DNA from: Lachnospiraceae bacterium
Lineage (GTDB): Bacteria; Bacillota; Clostridia; Lachnospirales; Lachnospiraceae
Direction: 5' to 3'
Length of the DNA: 64,000 nt
Assembly (NCBI GenBank): GCA_009774145.1
Contig: VSND01000006.1
Coordinates: forward strand, 16,240-80,239
Shown: positions 63,649 through 64,000 of the stretch, in pieces
How the letters are laid out: each line of letters opens with the position of its first letter
How positions within the stretch are numbered: position 1 is the first letter of the stretch
The notes under the pieces: generated by a model
What the model was told of the DNA's origin: nothing
The model's input: the letters and a program-made list of their open reading frames with translations, nothing else
Databases searched by the model: none
Program-made: the position numbers and the translations under genes

Positions 63649-64000
63649 ATGACAGACAGTGAGAAACTGGATCTGCTCTTGGCAGAGATACGTGGCACAA
63701 AAGATGAAGTGCAGAGCATGAAGAAGGATATCCAGATCCTGAAGGATGATATGAAGGAAGTCAAAGAGGATGTCCGAAGTCTCAAAGACGATGTCTGCAC
63801 ATTGAAAGGCGAGATGAAGGAAGTCAAAGAAGATATCCGGATTCTCAAAGAGGATGTCCACACATTGAAAGGCGAGATGAAGGAAGTCAAAGAGGATGTC
63901 CGGATTCTCAAAGAGGATGTCCACACATTGAAAGGCGAGATGAAGGAAGTCAAAGAGGATATCCGGATTCTCAAAGAGGATGTCCGGATTCTCAAAGAGG
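63649..64000 (+). CDS. Coiled-coil repeat protein (runs off right edge)
   Basis: At least 117 residues; open to the window end. AAAGGAGG lies five bases before the ATG. After MTDSEKLDLLLAEIRGTKDE, the protein is an unbroken heptad pattern, with a 21-residue unit (EVKEDIRILKEDVHTLKGEM and K) repeated. Such proteins form long parallel coiled coils. The opposite-strand frames here are shadows. AT-rich DNA with an imperfect inverted repeat (63520-63600) forms the promoter region. Function unknown. Confidence 0.85.
   Translation, partial: MTDSEKLDLLLAEIRGTKDEVQSMKKDIQILKDDMKEVKEDVRSLKDDVCTLKGEMKEVKEDIRILKEDVHTLKGEMKEVKEDVRILKEDVHTLKGEMKEVKEDIRILKEDVRILKE
63751..64000 (+). repeat. 63-bp in-frame tandem repeats
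   Basis: Units beginning ATGAAGGAAGTCAAAGA start at 63751, 63814, 63877 and 63940; the array continues beyond the edge. The second and third units differ at only two positions. Each encodes three heptads. Confidence 0.92.

Noticed and set aside
63751..64000. CRISPR-like array
   Set aside because: The repeats are in-frame coding units with no spacers, read as a coiled coil.
1..64000. rRNA, tRNA, prophage or intact transposase genes
   Set aside because: I looked along both strands and found no convincing tRNA cloverleaf, rRNA segment, integrase or transposase; short tRNAs could still be missed without a scan.

Overview
The window looks like a chromosomal segment from an anaerobic Gram-positive member of the Clostridia, most probably Lachnospiraceae. 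I infer this from Bacillota-type genes (hprK, long-form hpf, ROK glucokinase, a lysine riboswitch on dapA, a glycine riboswitch on an amino-acid symporter), a hydrogenase maturase (hydF), AGGAGG-type ribosome binding sites before almost every gene, Gram-positive LexA boxes, and moderate GC by eye. No rRNA, tRNA, CRISPR array, prophage or intact insertion sequence was seen.

Layout. 0-2.4 kb: end of a TPR-like gene and tex. 2.5-4.8 kb: a decayed ATPase remnant and an intact AAA-ATPase/PD-(D/E)XK gene. 4.8-11.6 kb: hpf, secA, prfB (with a +1 frameshift site), a stand-alone ACT protein, hom and thrH, all on the minus strand. 11.6-16.8 kb: a eukaryotic-type hisA, a large palindromic repeat, an Asp-rich lipoprotein, dapB, dapA with its lysine riboswitch, a corrinoid adenosyltransferase and a two-OB-fold SSB-like protein. 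17-18.8 kb: typA. 19-27.5 kb: a DUF4253 gene, a second, broken AAA/PD-(D/E)XK gene, a zinc-ribbon protein, glucokinase, hprK, uvrC, a second copy of the palindromic repeat, and ftsH. 27.7-29.3 kb: pyrG.

29.4-34.7 kb looks imported: a two-component system, a 50-residue membrane protein, an ABC ATPase and two permeases, abutting a beheaded sigma factor on one side and a possible conjugative-element remnant on the other. 34.7-37.9 kb is an autoinducer-2 module (lsrF divergent from lsrK plus a cupin) without lsrR, lsrG or the Lsr transporter. 38-45.5 kb is an operon of a J-like/TPR protein, an HscC-like Hsp70, a methyltransferase and an AlaX-type tRNA editing protein. 45.7-49 kb has two sodium symporters, the first under a glycine riboswitch. 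49-51.4 kb is hydF-rrf2-tetR. 51.6-57.7 kb holds a YtqB-type methyltransferase, glyA, a LysR regulator and a nuclease-helicase fusion.

57.8-64 kb is the most unusual stretch: an HPr-like protein without the phospho-histidine, a radical-SAM/DUF4130 DNA-repair pair whose promoter carries two LexA boxes, an XRE/membrane-protein pair, a response-regulator receiver domain fused to a (p)ppGpp synthetase domain, a YdcF-like protein, and a coiled-coil gene built of 63-bp repeats that runs off the right edge. The best candidates for something little described are the receiver-alarmone synthetase fusion, the palindromic repeat family with compensatory changes, and the Hsp70/J-TPR/methyltransferase operon.
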